NCBI GenBank assembly: GCA_011800805.1
Contig: MPNW01000164.1
Location: 7,775 to 65,274, forward strand
Reading direction: 5' to 3'
Source of the DNA: Hirudo medicinalis
Lineage: Eukaryota; Annelida; Clitellata; Hirudinida; Hirudinidae
Length of the DNA stretch: 57,500 nucleotides
The translations under genes were made by a program, and so were the position numbers. The notes beneath the pieces are model-generated. The model was not told where the DNA came from, did no database searches, and saw only the letters and a program-made list of their open reading frames with translations. This document shows positions 1 through 15,400 of this stretch, piece after piece; within the stretch, counting starts at the first letter, position 1; each line of letters begins with the position of its first letter.

Positions 1-62
1 TTATTATTATTATTGTTGTTGTTGTTGTTATTATTATTATTATTATTACTATTATTATTATT
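1..62. repeat. ATT/TTG-type microsatellite
   Basis: The first 60 bases are almost pure TTA/TTG triplets. Positions 1-334 otherwise hold AT-rich sequence with no recognisable exon and are most simply an intron of the Janus kinase gene that starts to the right. Confidence 0.9.
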
Positions 63-334
63 ATAACAATTGTTATTATCGTGATAATGAAAAGTATTAT
101 TGTTGTTAATTGCCAGCTTAGGCAAACCTCTCATGGATCCCATTAAAACACATTAGAAAAAGCAAGCATGAAGCACAATGACAATCCAACAAATTTAGAG
201 CAGAAACAACTCAACTTAAAAATAAACCATCACAAACCATCAGTATCGCGTTCGTCGTGGTAAATTATTAATTCATAATAATATAATTATAATTAACTCA
301 TCATAATTTATTCCCGAAAATGTATTCATCATAC

Positions 335-1933
335 CTGACGGGTCCATGGCACTTGAGCATCTTCAAGTTCTTGACGAACTGAGTCTCGACCGAGATGCAG
401 AGCGAGTGCATATAGTCCCCCATCAGTCGGAAGTACCCGTCCAGCAGAGTAACGAGGGACATGGCCTTCCTTTCGTTGTCGCACTTCAAGACCTGTCGGA
501 GGCAATGACCAATTAGAGGCCGACCAAAAGATGACTACAACTAAATCAATTAAAATGGCAGCCAATTTGTTGCAGATCTGTCTTCATTATTTATCTGACA
601 TTTCTATCCTGATGTGCTGGCTTTTGTGATTTTAATAACTTCATTTTTCGAATTCCTGAGGCCAAAATAATTTGAAGTTTTCACTGGAGCACTCACAAAT
701 GGCTGTCCTTGCTTCCTGTTGATGTGGATGATCTTCACGGCTTCTCCGGGCATGTCGTTGATCGAGATGTCCATCAGGTCCTCGATGCGAGAGTGGTAAA
801 AGGTCTAACCAAAAAGCAAATTTTTTAATTTTGGTTTGACTGTAACAAACCAATTGCTTTAAACTTATTGTTAACAAAACTTCAAAAATTTTGATAACAT
901 CCAGCTTTTCATTCACCTCAGACAAAAACATTATCTCCAAATAAATAAGAATTCTTAAAAGACATCAACAACCTTTCCATGCTGGTCATCAATGATCTTA
1001 AATCCAGGGTGATTTTGGTCGTAAGGATGCACAGTCACCAGGGTTTCCTTGTCAGCACCAGATTTAAACCTGAACTCCTCAGATCCATAGTTTTCACAGT
1101 ACAACAAGAGAGCTTCTATGTAAACCCTTTTAACCGAAGTATCCTCTCTGTCTTTATATTTGTTGTATTCATCCTCGACGAAAGGTTTGAAGTTGTTTTC
1201 AAGTTTCTTCGAGCTGAGTATTCCATCAAATCTTGCCTTGTACTTGTCAGGTATGAATTGCCTTGACTGGGCTCTCATCAAAGCATTAAAGCCAAGATTC
1301 TTCTCTTTCCCATATATTATTTTATTAATGACTGCTAGTCCCAAGCTTTTCTGAAATAAGGTTGAACTAGGAAGTTTACTCATTAAAAGTTCAAACAACA
1401 AATGCAACAACTCGAATGAATACTTAAAATGGGTATAGTTTCATGAATTCATGCAGGAAGTAAACAAAACTCACCGAAAAAGCTTCATCCTCAGTAATAT
1501 CCTTTTGATAAGCAATTCTGCTTAGAAGAAAGTCTTCTCTCATCTGGTAAAAGAGATAAGTGAGTGTCTTTTTATAAATATCACTTCGAAAAGCTGAGAT
1601 ACCACTCGACGGAGGTATGTATCTTATTCGGAAGAACAAGTGTTGCACTGAATCTAAGAGGCATTCTACTTTGTCTTTAGGGTTTAACCAGATGAATTTT
1701 TCCCCATCTTTTTCAGCAAGGGCAAACAGAGGATATGTCAGAGCTGCAATATCTAAACTCCTGGCAATTTTAAAGCAAATATCTTCTACTGTGTATGATT
1801 GCCCAAACTCCTTTATGCATATGGTATTGTATCTTCTTTCATCAACTAAATCTCCAAAATAATTGACTATTATTCCACTCTCGCACGATTTCGGTCTAAA
1901 CAAGTGCGAGAGAAAATTTTCATTTCTTGTCAT
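335..1933 (-). CDS. JAK: Janus kinase, N-terminal FERM part (partial, 4 exons)
   Basis: Non-receptor tyrosine kinase of the JAK family, expected to bind the cytoplasmic tails of cytokine receptors through its FERM-SH2 part and to phosphorylate receptors and STATs. Coding exons: 1475-1933, 973-1350, 697-804 and 335-492; the first three junctions are phase 0 and the last donor is phase 2. The 367 residues read so far show the JAK FERM lobes: 'LFALAEKDGEKFIWL' and 'FFRIRYIPP' in F1, 'LGLAVINKIIYGKEK' and 'RQFIPDKYKARFDGIL' in F2, and 'DLMDISIND', 'SLVTLLDGYFRL' and 'LKCHGPV' in F3. The last motif directly precedes the SH2-like domain in known JAKs. SH2, pseudokinase and kinase domains must lie beyond the left edge. 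The donor at 973 (AAG|gttgtt) is weak; an alternative 9 nt further keeps the frame. The start codon is the first Met of the open frame. Confidence 0.88.
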
Positions 1934-1979
1934 GTTTCATCCGATCTTTAAATCTAATTATTCCAGACCAACAAATATA

Positions 1980-2102
1980 ATGAAGGCTAAGATTGATCAA
2001 TTCATAAAAAAAAATTCCGATCGTCAGAGCTCTGTAAGTTCCCAGAGTAAGAGATTACAATCTAATCAACCAATATATCTCGACTTGACTTGTGACGACT
2101 GA
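1980..2102 (+). CDS. possible 40-residue micro-ORF beside the JAK start
   Basis: A short open frame (ATG at 1980, stop 2100-2102) ends in 'PIYLDLTCDD', which has the hydrophobic-then-acidic look of a SUMO-interacting motif, and begins with 'KAKIDQFIKK', loosely like a PCNA-binding box. It lies 47 bp from the divergent JAK start codon. A chance ORF is quite possible; I assign no function. Confidence 0.2.
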   Translation: MKAKIDQFIKKNSDRQSSVSSQSKRLQSNQPIYLDLTCDD

Positions 2103-2130
2103 CGAGTAATGAAAATAAATATACTTCTAC

Positions 2131-2510
2131 TTAACTTATATATGTGTCTGTATCATTCAATATCTCGACAAAGAAGCAATTACATCCACGATCGGTGTCA
2201 ACGTAAAACTTGTAAACAACTTTAATCGTGATCCATATGAATGAGCGCAGCACTTTACAGGGATCGCTCTCGGCATACTTTTTAATGTGTTAATGACCTG
2301 AAGAACAAACCTAAAAACGAAGAAAATGTCTTCGTCACGATTTTTAGTCGTATGAAAATTCAATTAGCGAGTCTGTCTGCACGACTCCAGTGGAGTTTTG
2401 AGAGGAGAACCTCTAAGCGTACTTGGTAACCTTACGAAGAAATCTGAGCACCATTTATCACTGCAAAGACCCCACTGACCCACTTCTGAGCTTGTGCGAA
2501 TTACCCTCAT
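2131..2510 (-). CDS. possible small two-exon gene, product unknown
   Basis: A candidate first exon at 2436-2510 begins ATG, encodes 25 residues ('MRVIRTSSEVGQWGL...') and ends at a good donor (TTC|gtaagg). Downstream, about 2131-2320 stays open and coding-like ('YAESDPCKVLRSF', 'YKFYVDTDRGCNCFFVEI') up to a TAA at 2131-2133. I could not find an acceptor that joins the two in frame. An acceptor after 'cttcag' joins exon 1 to an alternative frame that stops at 2157-2159. I do not recognise a family. Confidence 0.25.
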
Positions 2511-3527
2511 TTTTCCAATTAGTTTCGCGTCCGAATTCCGACAGGAACTTCGAAGTTCTCAAATGGCATAACCTTTAAAACTTTGCAGGTCATTTTGTTT
2601 ATTCGTTATTAGCTGTTTTGGCTAGCGTAATGAAATCAAGCTACAATGAACTTAACCCGGCATAAATTCTAAAAGATATATGCAGACGGCTGCAGAGAAA
2701 TTTAATCTCGAAATATTTCACAATACCAAAATATTTCTGGCGATTCCATTTAAATGGTAGCACAAGTGCATTAAAACTAATCTAGATTCTTGTCTGTTTT
2801 GGTCAAAATAAGCAACTCTTCAGAGGAGATCCACAAAATTGTTTTTTATATAAAGCCCAATTTCATAAAACTGGCTTCACCAAAATTTAGATTAATTAAT
2901 TTCATGGAAGCAATTACGACGAGATATTACTAAGAAACAATTAAATTGTCCAAAAACTGCAAACCCAAGATTTTAAGTTGCTGTTTTAGTTATGAGCTGT
3001 TGAACCAGTAAGGTAGGCAAATGAAGGCCAAGTCATTGTTGCACAAAGACAATTCTTTTCATGAACTCTTCAAAGAATATTTTCAATTTTAACACATACA
3101 AATGTTACAATAATCAATATCATTCTATAAACAAACTTGTAAAAGGCAAAATAATTTGTTTAAATAAAATTTAAATACGTATTGATATTATAACTTATCA
3201 TCATGTTATTTATGCCATGCAATTACGTAATTATCTTCTTAAATAATATGGTAAGTTATAGTTTATGGTAATTATTGAATTTTATATTAACACAGAATAA
3301 TGAAAAAATTAATTATTAATTATATTACAAACTTGTGCTAAATTATACTTTAATCTTTCACATATCACTACTCATATGAATCAATAAAATCCAGTGTTAA
3401 ACACCTCCACATTTAAGTCGGCAACACTTACAAATGGGGAAGTGGTGAGAAGCTTATTATCTTATTTATTTTTTGTATGTTTATTATTAGTAAACAAATT
3501 AATCTAATTGCTTAATTAATCATCCAA
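2511..3527. other. intergenic, no gene seen
   Basis: AT-rich sequence without a coding frame I can support. A TTTATT at 3480-3485 reads AATAAA on the minus strand, 43 nt past the EF-hand stop codon, and is the likely polyadenylation signal of that gene. Confidence 0.6.
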
Positions 3528-4380
3528 TTATTGCAAACCATTGTAGTCAAAAGAATCGTCCATTGTCTTCCCTCCCGACATTTTCACCAAATCGTTGATC
3601 TGAAGCTTTGTCAGAGGCTCCTCGCTTTTTTCCAGCCAGCACCTCAGTTCACATGCACTCACCAAACCAATCTATAAAGTAACAAGTTGGCAGTTAGTAA
3701 AGGAAAAGTTTATTTCTTTCCGTATGCAAACGATTTTGACAAGCATGTTTTGCATGCAATGCTTTGCAACTGTTTTGTTTTTGTTTTTAAATAATAATAA
3801 TTGCAAACAAGTTCTTAAATACTACAAAGTATCATTACTTGCAATTTGAAATACCAATTAAAATTAATTCTGAATAACAGACAGACAATTCAGAATGAAA
3901 TTTCAAATTCTCACTGACTTCTTCTCTGTCAAAGACTTTGAATGCTTCTATAAGATCATCAAGCATCTCCCTTTCACTTTTGAATTTGTAACTTGACATT
4001 ATGCATTTAAACTCATCAAAACCAATTTTGTCATCATCTAAAAATGAAATATTTATATTTTTATGTCTAAGTCGTAACTAATAATGTACAATGTATAAAC
4101 ACTTTTTTTGTCAAATTTGTTTAGCAAACTTTGAATGCATCTGTTTGATGGATTTTGTCCCAAAGCTCTCAAGGCTCGTCCAACAAGGCAAGCTGCAATT
4201 TTGCCCTCGCCACATTTGTCAAACATGACAAAACATTCTTGAAATTCTTCGGAGAATTCATTATAGACTTAGTGTTTCACCTTGTAACGAAACTTACAAC
4301 AAATGGTAAGTAAATTTACCTGCAAGTGCTTCACTATCATGACTAGTTTTGTCGCAATCCACATCAACCTCACAAGACAT
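3528..4380 (-). CDS. calmodulin / essential light chain-like EF-hand protein
   Basis: Complete gene for a 162-residue protein in four exons: 4320-4380, 4103-4267, 3919-4037 and 3528-3671. Four EF-hand-sized units have CaM-like spacing. EF1 loop 'DKCGEGKIAACL' lacks the acidic residue at position 12. EF2 'DKKNDDKIGFDE' is the most complete. EF3 'DREEIGLVSACE' keeps D1, G6 and E12 but lacks other ligands. EF4 is badly degenerate. The phrase 'LRALGQNPS' in the first linker is typical of calmodulin and myosin light chains. Most loops should bind calcium poorly, so a light-chain or calmodulin-like (CALML4-type) scaffold role is likelier than classic calcium sensing. AATAAA lies 43 nt downstream. 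Its start codon is 440 bp from the divergent FKBP6 start. Confidence 0.82.
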
Positions 4381-4820
4381 TTTTTTTGCTCGACTTATTT
4401 TAATGCTTTCTTAAGTAGGAGTTATCTCTCTGTTCGTTAAAAAAAAAGTGAAGTGGTTGCCGTAGTAACGAAAATACTAAAAATAAAAAATTTGTAAGCA
4501 TTGAAATTTATGACTTAATTAAAATTAATATGTAATATTTTTGCAAACAACTGGGATAAATTGGTTAATCAAGTTACAGGGAATAAAGAATTCTGCGGGA
4601 AAAGCATGTGGACTTGATTGTGTTTGCCTGTGCCGCAATTGCGGTGAAAATTAGGATTTGAATTGAAGAGTTTATATGTTAGAAGAGTTATGTGTATGAA
4701 GAGTTAGTGTGCGATTACCCCAGTTTATTGTTTCATTTATTTTTCATACGCAAAGTCAGACCTAATAACTACAAGTTTAAGTCTTCGTTTAATAACTGGA
4801 CTTATAGCTTCTTTCTAGCT
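4381..4820. promoter_or_regulatory. candidate bidirectional promoter, EF-hand gene / FKBP6
   Basis: 440 bp separate two divergent start codons. No strong TATA box or named motif stands out. The call rests on geometry only. Confidence 0.4.
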
Positions 4821-7800
4821 ATGGAAGACGAAAGCTTTGATAGAGTATCTGTTCTAAAAGAGGAGCTAGACCTTGCTAGTATTTGCGAGTCTGGAGCGGA
4901 ATTTGAAGTTTCTGACGTTAAAAGTAATTTTAACTTTTGAGTCCTAATTTTGGTCTTAATTAATAGCTCAAGATACCTTTTTGGATTTTCTAGATGTGGA
5001 GCCATTTTGTTTCGATGAAAGATTTGTGAATAAGTTTGCAGATAATTTTAATTCAAAGTCATATGAAGACACCTCAGAATCTTTTGAAAAGCTTGCTGTG
5101 AATTTCCATGGCATCACAGAGGATGACTTGGTGATGAAACAGATTTTTAGGCAGGGCTCGGGACCAGTCGTGCCACCTGCATCAAGTGTTGTCGGTTTGC
5201 AGCACTTTAATGAGTTGTTTTTTGCTTTGCCACTATTTTAATGAGTTTGCTAACATAAAATAGCATCGATGTGATTTTACATTCTGAGTTATTAAAAGCC
5301 AATTTTATCTTGTCATTCTCTGGGTTACAACACAGTTTACAAGCATTGAAATTTTAAATTTTTAGTTCATAAAGTATTCAAATGTTTGCTATCATTCTGC
5401 TTCAATCAGTTAATAGATAAATCAGTTAATTTTTTTGATACTTTCAGTTCATTACATTGCCTATTTGGAATATGCAGACGAGCCATTTGATTCCTCAAGA
5501 AAGAGGAAGAATGCTCTCAAATTCGACTTAGGTCACTTGGATTGCTTTTCATCAATTGTTTGCATGATATGGCAAATAAACTTAGTAAATTATATTATTT
5601 CAAAATAGAACTTAATTGGGAATGTTTAACCTTTTAAAAGGTTTATCATTCAAGTTGACTTGACCTGAATTATTTAACTTGACCTCATTTCCTTTCCCTA
5701 AAGGAGATTCCTCAGTCATTGAGGGCTTTGGGATTTCAGTGTCAACCATGAGGAAGGGGGAGGTTTCTAAGTTCCTGATCAGCCTGAATATGCCTTTGGG
5801 AGCAGGGGCTGTCCACCTAGGGTTCCTGAAGATGCCACATGTGTGTTGTTTATGTTATAATAATAACAATGTAAGTGCTTACAAATATCTAAAATAATAA
5901 TATTTCTCAGGCCTTTACATCATAGAACTGATTGATTTCAAAATAATTGAGGATGGTGCTAGAGAATACTTCAATCTACCCATGGTGGTTTTACTCACTT
6001 CCCAATTAATTGGAACTAATTAAAATTATCATTTCATTTTACAAATCTGTTTTGAAGCGTTACTTTTAAAATCAAAAGATAAAGATGGTAACAGACCTCG
6101 TCTGAATTTGTAATGATTTCATCTTGAAATATTTTAGAGCCAAAGAAATTATGCCCCTCTGGATGTTGTTTTGAAGGCCCTCAGCAGCATAAGAAACGTT
6201 TGTTCAGTCTTGCATCCTTCTCGCCATACTTTTCGTTTTTCTTAAGTTTTAAAAAACTACCACGGAATTTTTAAGATTAATCTAATCTTTTAACTCTCGA
6301 ATTTAGGATGCGAGAACAGCTTTTGTCAAGAACAATTTTCGGGAGTCGGTCAGGCTTTTTGCCAGGTGACATGTTTTCTTGTACTTACCCTTGCAGCTTA
6401 TTATTATTGCTATTATTACTATCATTATTATTATCATTATTGCCCCTATCATTTACCTACATTGATAAATTTAAATAAGATGTTTACTTTTGTCCTAATA
6501 TGTTGTTACAGGCACTGGCGATTTTGAATGATTACAACAAGAAAGATGAAGAGGAAGAAAACCTTCTGAAACCGGTCAGATTGAATTTCTTTAGATATTA
6601 TTTTACATTATATTGATTAGTTATACCTGATCATGCAATTTTATTTTTTGAGGCTATGTTCAGTTGAAGTTCTTAAAATTAATTGACAAATGCCAGATTT
6701 TTATTAACACTTATTAAACTTGGATCAAAATAATTGTGCTCGCAAGACTTAAACGTGGCCTAATCTGCCTTGATAAATATCGTTATCACAATCACTTACT
6801 TCCAGTCCTGATAATGATTTTTATCAAATGTCTGTATGCTATACCTTTTTCAGGACTTAATAAAACTCCATGTGAATGTAGCTCTGTGCAGCTTGAAGAT
6901 GATGCATTCTGCAAGAGCAATCAAACACTGCAACGAAGCTCTTATCCTCGATGAGAATAACCTGAAGGCTCTCTTCTTCAAAGGAAAAGTGAGTTGATCA
7001 GTGACTTGCATCGTGTTGAGATATTGTCTTTTAATGACAGTGGCAGTTCTTCTTCTGTTCACTGATTGCATAACATATTTTGACTGCCAAAAAGTAACAA
7101 GAAATTTTGATGTGTGATTTTGTGGCCTTTTATCTTGAAGGCGCTGACCCAGTTAGGGGATTTTGAGAGGGCCATAAGACCGCTGAGAAAGGCAAACTCT
7201 CTGAAACCAGGAAAGGAGCTTCAGTCAGAAATTGAGAAAGTGGAACGGTAATCCAAGAAAATATCCTCATTTATTTCATTACTCAAAAGTTCAGTACTGA
7301 GCAGATTTGGTAAAGATTGTTTGAATTAAATGTTTAATTTTCAGATATGTGAAGATGTTTTGTAATCCCATCTGCCACGACAAGAGTTAGTTCTGTGTTT
7401 TAAAAAGCATGCACAACAACAGAATGATGACTCTCTGTTCCAAATTTAAAGTATTGCTAATGTTGAAGGTTCAGTCCCTGATAGTGATCTGAAATCAACA
7501 CAAATTAAAAATTGCTCCAACCAAGCTGCAGATGAAGAAGTCATCACATCTTGGCTCAAGTAAGTTCATGATTTTTAATACCTAGGAACTCAACAATTAA
7601 TTAATTTGAGAAAAGTGATTTATTCAGGAATTAACTTGGAAGTTTTTTTTTTTTGTGCATCACCAGCACCCTCACATCGGACGAAAACCTGTCGGAGCTT
7701 CAGTTCCATTCGCATCAGTTGACACAGAAACAACTGCAAGTACTGAAAATGGCATCCGAGGAAAAGAATTTGCTGATGAGAACTTTTAGAAACGTTGGTC

Positions 7801-7976
7801 GACTAATTCTCAACAGATACAGAATGCATTTATTACTTTGCTTGCTTTATACCTTTGTAAGACTGACCATCAAGACAAATTTATGCTGATGCCTCCTTCG
7901 ATGTTTGCAGGGTTTAGGAGAAGAAATTATCCACCTTCAGAAGAACCATCCGAAACAGGATTCAAATCAATCATAG
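4821..7976 (+). CDS. FKBP6: FKBP6-type (shutdown-like) FKBP-TPR co-chaperone
   Basis: Fourteen exons: 4821-4923, 4973-5194, 5448-5531, 5704-5840, 5911-5984, 6138-6197, 6307-6365, 6512-6574, 6854-6988, 7141-7247, 7345-7385, 7469-7559, 7667-7793, 7911-7976; about 456 residues once two apparent one-base losses are allowed for. The FKBP fold shows 'HYIAYLEYADEPFDSS', 'EGFGISVSTMRKGE' and 'EYAFGSRGCPPRVPEDA', in the order and spacing of vertebrate FKBP6. TPR helices follow: 'NVALCSLKMMHSARAIKHC', 'LKALFFKGK' and 'ALTQLGDFERAIRPLRKAN'. In the family, FKBP6/Shutdown is a catalytically weak FKBP that works with Hsp90 in loading piRNAs onto PIWI proteins in the germ line; that role here is inferred from homology. 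Odd points: the frame breaks by one missing base near 5783-5785 and again at the 6365/6512 junction. Confidence 0.85.
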
Positions 7977-8166
7977 ATTTATTGTGCCACGTCTACCTCT
8001 TACATCAACCTATTAAGTCCTACTTTACTCATTTACTTGTGTTATCATGAAGTGCTTTTTGTCTTCTAGAAGAATTTTTTCACATCAGCAACAAAAATTT
8101 ATTCTAACATTTCCAAAAAATTGTAACGGTCGGAAGTCAAAATGGTCAGATGTAATTCGTCCTCGG
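7977..8166. other. tail-to-tail spacer FKBP6 / PSMC3
   Basis: Only 190 bp separate the two convergent stop codons. TTTATT at 8098-8103 is AATAAA on the minus strand, 64-69 nt past the PSMC3 stop, and is its probable polyadenylation signal. Confidence 0.6.
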
Positions 8167-10804
<2,638 letters not shown>

Positions 10805-12441
10805 GTTGTTTTGGTTTGCGCAAAGAATTAAGATCGCTATGAAAACACGTCCAATGTTATGGACTTGGAAGAATCAAAGTCACTTAGTACATTTTAAAAT
10901 ATTACTGCTCTGGCTATTTTAAAATATTTAAATTAATGTTATGAAATTTCAATAATAAAATCTACTTAAAATATTTGGTCGAAGCCTTGTTTATTTATTA
11001 AGTAACTTAAACATGTAATTTCGGATTTAATTAATTAGCCAAAAATTCTTTGAATTATATAGACATGTGCCAAAAGTTCTAATATAAATTCTCATCAATA
11101 AATTAATGTCAATTTAAGGCTGGCATTAAATTCCAGACTTCATGGTTTGGATCTCGGATATTCTAGAGATAGTCCTTCCAACGCTGCCAATAGCGGTATC
11201 TTTCTGCTTGCTTTCATCTCCAAGACGCGGGTCACAATAGGTTTGAATCATTATGCTTCGTCAAAACGGATGTGAATTTATAATCATGCCCCTCAGCATA
11301 AAGCTGTTTTTAGTGTGTCAGGCAGATAAACATTTTCTGCTTCTCTCTGGGTTTATTCCTCGTTTGAGAGTCAATTTGATTTTACTGTTTGTAAATACTG
11401 TTTTGTTTTCAAACTGGTTCTGCGACTAAGAATTGTGAGAAATCGAATCAAATCACAAACGAGTTCGTGAGCAGAACATTTTTGTAAAGCCTCTTGCAAT
11501 ACTAAAGTTGTGAGTGAAGTCTGCCTACTCGGAGTGAATTACTGGAGACCTCAGAGTAATTATCTGCAACATTTGTGAATGTCTTCTCTTAATGACTTCC
11601 TTGTAAGCCGAACAAGTTTGAAATCCATTCGATTTAGATTTGACAATTTCTCATCGTTTTGACGAAAGAAGGATTCAGTTTTTTTTCGCTAGAATGTCCG
11701 GGTTGGTAGCATTTCATTTGGGTTGTTTATAATTATGTGGAAAGTGATACATTTCATCGCATAAAACGGCAGGTTTAAGAACTTTTTTCGGAAAAACACG
11801 AACGCAATAAGAAACGAGCCAGGGAATAGTAGGTTTGATTTGAACATTGGTGTCTTACATTCATACCTCATTCAGTGCTGCTTCTTGAATGATCTTGTGA
11901 ATGGCTTGCTAATATTTACAATTCACTTCACATTGGGTTTATGGGATATTGTGAATTCACTTTTGTAGATACTTAAAGCAAATTAATTGTTGGTCTATCT
12001 GTCGTTCTTGAATGAATACTTCATGCATCTTTTCCGGTGTAACATCTCATCTAAACTCATAACAGATAAAAAAAAATTTATTACATTTTTTTAAACGTTT
12101 AAATTTGTTCCTGAGCTCCGATCCTAACCCTTTTCAGTCTTTCTTCAGCTCAGTTATTGGACACAACAGCAATAATAATAAATCACAAATTATTAACAGT
12201 AAATTGCGCAATAATTTAATATTAAAACTAATGACGCATGTAAGTGTTCTATAATGTGCATAATGCAATTAGAATAACATAATTAGAATATAATGGCGGA
12301 TGTGAATTGGATAAGTTAAGCAATTATATTAATATAACATAATACATATGATGCTTATATAATATTAATTACATTGATTACAATTCCTATTCACTTTCTT
12401 TTTCAAAGCAACCGCAAACAGACGACACTCTAGCTGCGAAG
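10805..12441. other. intergenic / divergent promoter region
   Basis: Lies between the divergent starts of PSMC3 (-) and the SLP-76-like gene (+). AT-rich, no coding frame I would defend. Untranslated leader exons of the adaptor gene could lie here. Confidence 0.5.
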
Positions 12442-15400
12442 ATGGCGAGGTAGGGAATGAGAATGGTTTAGAAACACATTCTGCATAATTATAGTTAATT
12501 GTAACTCATCAGGATCTGTACGAAGCAGTAGATCATGAACAGGAAGACAACAGTGACTAAGTTTTTTAAAATTATTTTGTTTAAATTATCTTTGCAAAGT
12601 GTTCACCGAAATTCGTCCCGCGGAATGGTATTTTTAGTAATTGGTTTTAGATTGAATTAGCGGTTCATAGTAGTATTTTTAAATGGCTCATGATAAATGC
12701 AATGCGAAAAAAATTGTTGAAAAAATGATTTTTCATATAAATAGACGATTGTGACCAAGATACTTTCGTGAAAGAATGAATTCTTGATCATGACTCATGT
12801 AATACATGTATATGATTATCATATTTAGAAGTTATTACTTGGTTAAAATGAAAACATCTTTGGATTTAAAATGTTATACTTCCAAAAGAGAACAGATCGC
12901 GCTGCACTGCTTTACTTATCACAATCAGGCTCTTGGACTTAAAAATCCAGTGGAGTGAGGTGATACTTAACCTTTGAATGAAGAACCATGAAAGGTGTGC
13001 CTCAGGAAAAACTGACTTGTTTTGAAACCATTTGTGCGAAGAATTAATTCATTAAACAAAACAAAAAAAGTAAGGTCATAGGAATATGAATCTGGATTGA
13101 AGGATTGAAATGACTGACCATGAGTCAGAATTAAAACTCTGGAGAGACAAAGATCTGTGCGTGCACTTGAGAAACAGATCCTGTTACCAGGAAACTTTAG
13201 TTCAAATGACTTGGTGTTTTTATAAAATTTGTATCACTTAATTAATAATTTGTAATTTCATCTCCTTATTTTTAAATATTATATGCGAATTTGTTCGCAT
13301 ATACATCCTGAAATCTCCCCTCCTTTAATAATATGAATTCAATTTCTTGAGAAATGTCTTGGATTTACAGGTTTACCTTTCAGTCCATCTCCAGAAGCAG
13401 AGACATCCGTTTGGTCGGAAAATGAATTTGATGATGATGAGGTTGATGATGTTGAATTATTTTGAAAGCATTCGCATAATTAAATATGAGCTATAATTGC
13501 AGCCCTTTTTGAAATGAGTTTTTTGATATTAGGTAATTATATACAGTCGATATTATTAATTCTCCAAACTAATAGTTTGCCGTTGTAATGCCCTATTTAG
13601 GCAAATCTTTATGAAAAAATCTACTATTACTCGATATTACTCATTTTGTCGCTAATTCAGCTTAACTTTGTTCTTATAATTTGTACAAATTTGTGTTAGT
13701 GGTCCATGGGTTCGGTTTGTGAAAAAATCAACAAACAAATAAACAATAATATTAGCTGCATTGATGACTATTGAGTCACTGACACTGACGATATCTTTTT
13801 GTAGGACATTTATCTCAATGAAAGTGAAGTCAAGCCAGGTAAACGAATGACTGAATGTCGCCATTCACCAAACATTCACCAATGTCATTACAATGCATAA
13901 TATATATAGAATATATCGAATTCCAACTACATTCAAAATGAATTTCAAACGAATGGATTAGATATTATAATTAAATATTACTATATCGTCTTAATTTATT
14001 CAACAGCAGCTAAAACCGAGGACATTGAGATGCCAGGTCTGCCTCCACTGCCTCCAAGGACTCGAGGTCCTCAGAACAACTATCCAACAGTTGTGGTAAT
14101 TTTAAACCACCTTATGGAATCATAACGATCTGTAGTAGTAATATTAATAATAAACAAAAATAATAATAACAACATACAATGATTCAAAATGTAATCGTCG
14201 TCATCTCTAACATCCTCTGCCCTGTGTTACTCCATTACAGCTGTCATCGAAGACCCAGCAGAACCATCAGCAGCCCCCACCAGTCCCTGACTACAAGAGG
14301 TTCAAACAGCGGGTTGGAAAAGAGGACTCCATTGAGAGAAGCGAGTCTTACGAAGAATTAGATGAGACACCCGCCATGGACAAAGTGGTTCAGTTTAATA
14401 GTTGCTCAGTTTTGTTGTTATTATTGGTTCTAAAAGACTTAAAGGTGTTTAAGTGTGGCTCACGAGTGATTTCGTGTTTGTTATTATTAAAAATATTTAT
14501 GAATATCGATAAATTATTAATAGCTTTAGAACAAAGTTATTATTGCAAATTATTAATGGCCTATTTATTTTTATTACGATGATAAAAATTTATTATGTTA
14601 TTATTGTTTAAAAAATAGCACTCAATACAGTCAAATCATTTTAGCTGAAAATTGCATCAAAAACCAAACCAATAACCGTCACGGAGGAAGAAGAAGACTC
14701 TGATAGTGAAGACTATGAATCCATCGATTCTCCAGTAAATAAATTAAACATTTTTTTCCTTATTTCTAAAATTTATTTTCTAGAAAATTAGGCATTATTG
14801 AAAAACAAAATAGACTCTATTATGCCATAAATGGGTCTTTTTCAGAATGTACAGGAATGTAATGTTGAAGCATTAAATTAGGACAACTCAGACAGTCTTG
14901 CTCGTTGTCGAATTCATTTAAAAACAAAGAGGAATAATAAAGTCATTTTTAACAATTAATCAATTGAACAATCACTTAATCGGTAACAGATTGAATAATA
15001 TATGAAAATGATTGAAATTGATTGAAACTCTAGATCAGCAATAAGAAATCTGCTCCTAAATTTAAAAAAGACAAAGTTCTCCCTCTTGGAACCAAAGGAA
15101 AATCGCTCGAAGCCAATCCAGCAGCTACGCCATCCTTGGTAAAACAATGTTGTTGAGTAGTTTAGAATCATTTACCTTTTACTGTCTGAGTAAACTTTAA
15201 TAATAAGTTTCTGTCATAAGTCATTAATAATAATAATAATAATATTATAATCATAATAAGTCATTAGATCTTTATATTGTTTGCGTGACGAGAACGCTTG
15301 CACAGCAACGGATTGAAGTATAACAGGCTGATAATTTCACTTCATGGCTTATTGTCAAATAATGATTTATTTTTTTGTTCTTTGTTTATGCATACAGCCT

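Noticed and set aside
4821..7976. FKBP6 as a pseudogene
   Set aside because: Only two one-base breaks, all other exons and splice sites intact, and the same type of break occurs in PSMC3 and integrin alpha.
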